A stretch of DNA of 37,164 bases from Candidatus Sulfopaludibacter sp. SbA3 (GTDB taxonomy: Bacteria; Acidobacteriota; Terriglobia; Bryobacterales; Bryobacteraceae), in contig CAMDED010000071.1 in NCBI GenBank assembly GCA_945893365.1, positions 1-37,164 of the forward strand, read 5' to 3'. Below the pieces are notes generated by a model, which had not been told where the DNA came from, made no database searches, and saw only the letters and a program-made list of their open reading frames with translations. Below are positions 34,998 to 37,164 of this stretch, piece by piece; the stretch's first letter is position 1, and the number at the start of each line of letters is the position of its first letter. The translations under genes and the position numbers were made by a program.

Positions 34998-36065
34998 TCA
35001 CGATCTTACCTGCCTTTCCGACGGGAGAGTCATTTCCACGCGGTAGCGGTGGGCCGCCCGGCACACGTCGAGCCTGGCGGACGCGCCATATCGCACTTCC
35101 AGCCGCTTCCTGACATTCACAAGACCCAAGCCGTTCTTCGCGGCAGGCGGGGCATCCGGGTCGAATCCGTTCTCGACGACCACCAGCAACTGTCCCTCCC
35201 GCCGGCGCGCCGTGAGGCGGATCCAGCCGTCTTCAAGCGCCGTGGCCACGCCGTGCTTCACGGCGTTCTCAACTAAAGGCTGGAGTAGCAAGGGAGGGAC
35301 CGCGCAAGCTTCACAGCCGTCCTCGATTTCTTCCTCGACGCGCAACCTGGAGCCGAAGCGCACCTGCTCCACACTCAAATACGCCCGGACGAGCGCCAAC
35401 TCCTCGGAGAGCTCTATGCTCTCCTTCTCTCCCAAACCAAGCGTACTGCGAAGGAAATCCGAAAGCAGCACGCACATCCGGCGAGCCTTCGCCGGGTCTA
35501 CCGTGGTGAGGGCGCTGATCGAATTGAGGCTGTTGAACAGGAAGTGCGGATTCACCTGCATCTTCAGCGCCTTCAGTTCCCCGTCGCGCGCCAGCACCTG
35601 GGATTCGAGCGCGCGGCTTTCGGCGTCGCGCGAAGCTTCGACCGCCAGATACACGTAGTGAATCGCCACCGCGACTAGATAGAGGGGCGCGCTCACGCCG
35701 AACAGCAGCGGGAATTGCCGCGCGAATCGCTGTTCGAGCTTGTCCGCCGCCAGCAGTCTTTCCGCGGCCGGCAGGATCTGAGTGGCCACGCCGACAAGCA
35801 GCAGGCTCGCCGCGGCAGCCGCAAGCGAATGAGCGAACAGCACGCTTGCGATATTTCCCGGACGAAGCGGCGTAACGCGGCACATGTACCACGGAGACAG
35901 GCACACCAGCGAATAGACCGCCATAAGCGGCAGGGTTACGGCCAGCCCTTCCGTCCAGGTCAACGTTCCGCCGGCGGCAATAATGCCCGCAATAACCCCG
36001 CCAGGCACGAGCCATGACAGCAGGTAGAGCGCGAGCCTGGCTGGCGACGCAAGAATCGGGTGCAT
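34998..36065 (-). CDS. LytS-type membrane sensor histidine kinase
   Basis: The first 150 or so residues contain about four membrane helices with short loops and no large extracellular sensor, suggesting detection of a membrane or partner signal. The His_kinase block follows: LKMQVNPHFLFNSLNSISAL with the phospho-accepting His, then LLLQPLVENAVKHGV (N box) and KNGLGLVNVRKRLEVRYG (G box), at 355 residues in total. This class phosphorylates LytTR regulators, and the next gene encodes one, fused to a Ser/Thr kinase. The upstream gene is LiaF-like, which in Firmicutes inhibits its kinase, so a LiaF-style control of this kinase is a reasonable inference. Gaps are 8 and 13 bases, indicating one operon. 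Confidence 0.92.
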   Translation of the reverse strand: MHPILASPARLALYLLSWLVPGGVIAGIIAAGGTLTWTEGLAVTLPLMAVYSLVCLSPWYMCRVTPLRPGNIASVLFAHSLAAAAASLLLVGVATQILPAAERLLAADKLEQRFARQFPLLFGVSAPLYLVAVAIHYVYLAVEASRDAESRALESQVLARDGELKALKMQVNPHFLFNSLNSISALTTVDPAKARRMCVLLSDFLRSTLGLGEKESIELSEELALVRAYLSVEQVRFGSRLRVEEEIEDGCEACAVPPLLLQPLVENAVKHGVATALEDGWIRLTARRREGQLLVVVENGFDPDAPPAAKNGLGLVNVRKRLEVRYGASARLDVCRAAHRYRVEMTLPSERQVRS

Positions 36066-36078
36066 GTGAGTGCGCCGC

Positions 36079-36783
36079 TTAGTTTGAAACTTCCACGCCG
36101 CCGAATGCCGCCATCCCCTTGATGATCAGATGTCTCACATTCGCGGCGTCGCTCATGGGCGGCGTCCGGGTCTTGTCCTCGTAGCCTCCGAAGATGGCCA
36201 CGCCGTCCAGCCTCACGCGCCAAGTGTCGGGCACCCGCAACTTTACGCCGCCGAACATCGCATTCGCGGTGAAGACGACCAACGGCTGTGACATGCTGGA
36301 ACCGGTAAGGTCGATCTCATAGCCCCCGAAAACGGCGAGCACTTCGCCCCCCTTGAAGTCCTCCGTAATCACACGCTGTTTGCTGCCGCCGAACACCTGA
36401 AAGCCGTTGACGCAGCAGGTGTCCGAAACGGAGCACCCCGGTCTGCTCTGTGTAGCGTTCCAGAGAAAGTTGACGCCGATCCAAATCAGAATCAGCGGCC
36501 ATAGAGTCCGGAAACCGAAGTGCACATAGCCGAGATTGTTAAGCAGGAAAAGTCCGCCGACGATCACGAGGAAACCGCTCAACGCCCGCCCCTGGGTCCC
36601 CTTTGCGTCGATGAGGTTCGCCGTGCCGGCCGCGATCAAGAGCAGCGGCCAAAAGCTCCACATGTCGCGGGTTTGGATGATCCCCAGGTTTCCCAGCAAG
36701 AGCGCCGCGCCGATGAATAGGATCGTTGCTCCCGCGATAAGGCTGGGCGTCACGGCGCGCTGCGTCTGGTTGTCGTTCTGCAT
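36079..36783 (-). CDS. LiaF-like membrane protein (cell-wall-stress response family)
   Basis: ATG 36783 is chosen because a GGAGG sits five bases upstream; the frame extends further but as unlikely sequence. The 234-residue protein has four membrane helices in the first 110 residues (TLWPLILIWIGVNFLW is the last). A short Cys-bearing linker (PGCSVSDTCC) follows, then a C-terminal domain with repeated FGG motifs (QVFGGSKQ, AVFGGYEIDL, AMFGGVKLRV, AIFGGYEDK, AAFGGVEV). This matches LiaF C-terminal (DUF2154) proteins. LiaF regulates the LiaRS two-component system on envelope stress. Here it leads an operon with a LytS-type kinase and the kinase-regulator fusion, so it is probably the sensor or inhibitor. 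Confidence 0.85.
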   Translation of the reverse strand: MQNDNQTQRAVTPSLIAGATILFIGAALLLGNLGIIQTRDMWSFWPLLLIAAGTANLIDAKGTQGRALSGFLVIVGGLFLLNNLGYVHFGFRTLWPLILIWIGVNFLWNATQSRPGCSVSDTCCVNGFQVFGGSKQRVITEDFKGGEVLAVFGGYEIDLTGSSMSQPLVVFTANAMFGGVKLRVPDTWRVRLDGVAIFGGYEDKTRTPPMSDAANVRHLIIKGMAAFGGVEVSN

Positions 36784-37164
36784 AACTGCCTCCAATGAGA
36801 GACTATCACCCGCGCTCCGGCGAAGCCCGCTCTTTTCGGCGAATGACGCGCGGATACCGGTAAGTGACGTGCCTTCAGCGTTTTCCTGGGGACTCTTCAT
36901 TCCTGGAAGGTATTCAGATTCTCAGGTTAACTCAGGCTTCTCAGGTTTACTCAGGATTCTCAGGCTTCCCAGGTTTACCCAGGATTCTCAGGTTTAGCGG
37001 AGATCCGGTGGGTTCGGGCGGAGCGCCGGGATAAACCGGCATGCAATAAGGAATGAAAGAGTCCGGCAGGAAAGGAGGAGCGAATCCATCCTGACCCCGA
37101 GTCTTGCGGAGCGCATCGTAAGGTGCGGTCCGAAGCGTAGACAGGGGCAGCGACGGGCAGGGTA
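36784..37164. other. Upstream region of the LiaF-like operon, no gene seen
   Basis: No convincing coding frame is present. It holds a TGATAGT (minus strand) a short way before the LiaF-like ribosome binding site, a possible extended -10. The hexamer array at 36921-36992 lies here, as does an AGGAGG-like motif near 37073-37081 with no supported gene behind it before the edge. Confidence 0.5.
36921..36992. repeat. Array of eight CTCAGG/CCCAGG hexamers at helical spacing
   Basis: Hexamers start at 36921, 36931, 36940, 36950, 36959, 36968, 36978 and 36987. Steps are 10, 9, 10, 9, 9, 10 and 9 bases, mean about 9.4, with TTTA or ATT/CTT spacers giving a 19-base super-repeat. Six are CTCAGG and two CCCAGG. 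They lie 138-209 bases upstream of the LiaF-like start. Confidence 0.85.

Noticed and set aside
36784-36900. 39-residue N-terminal extension of the LiaF-like protein
   Set aside because: A strong GGAGG is placed just before the internal ATG at 36783, and the extension has no hydrophobic or conserved sequence.
36921-36992. Possible CRISPR array
   Set aside because: Repeats are six bases with three- or four-base spacers, far too short, and there are no cas genes.

Overview
The window looks like a chromosomal segment of a GC-rich acidobacterium of the Bryobacterales/Solibacter type. This is inferred from gene content, not from a marker gene. The pointers are planctomycete-type cytochrome/PSD1 and DUF1501 proteins, a twin-arginine Gfo/Idh oxidoreductase, a DUF2934 protein, a PEP-CTERM protein, a fused AroD-AroE, a Hanks kinase, and many broken toxin-antitoxin or nucleotidyltransferase relics. 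No rRNA, tRNA or CRISPR array was seen.

Positions 1-10926 run rightward. A tripartite efflux set (adaptor fragment, MacB-like permease, TolC-like channel) is followed closely by mutL with nuclease motifs, a solitary HigA-like antitoxin with a frameshifted tail, tilS, ftsH, a HAD phosphatase and mutM. The last three are tightly packed; ftsH and the HAD gene overlap by 4 bases. MutL and MutM are repair proteins, and lexA lies further on.

Positions 10940-12272 are a scar. A decayed copy of the 3' end of the neighbouring amidase gene, a ParD-like antitoxin and a VapC toxin broken by several frameshifts sit beside the intact amidase. The leftward set MFS transporter, aroDE, small exported peptide and amidase runs from 16476 to 11980. 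It diverges from a NagB-like gene with almost no space between the start codons. A four-PAS histidine kinase follows, then convergent PEP-CTERM and ABC-F genes, a sparse stretch with a DUF2934 gene and an IS630-like relic, and lexA.

Positions 24140-32586 are a six-gene leftward run: cytochrome/PSD1 protein, DUF1501 protein, Gfo/Idh oxidoreductase, an epimerase-like protein, a J-domain protein and a leucine-rich-repeat protein. The first four suggest exported or periplasmic carbohydrate catabolism. The last two overlap by 4 bases and are a candidate undescribed pair.

Positions 32758-33261 hold a nucleotidyltransferase relic and a 56-residue open frame. The right end (33343-36783) is the most unusual part: a LiaF-like membrane protein, a LytS-type histidine kinase, and one polypeptide joining a complete Ser/Thr kinase to a receiver and a LytTR DNA-binding domain. 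An array of eight YCAGG-type hexamers at about 9.4 bp spacing lies upstream of the module. Several genes in the window have a -10-like TANNNT hexamer 5-7 bases before the start codon and no Shine-Dalgarno sequence, which suggests leaderless transcripts.
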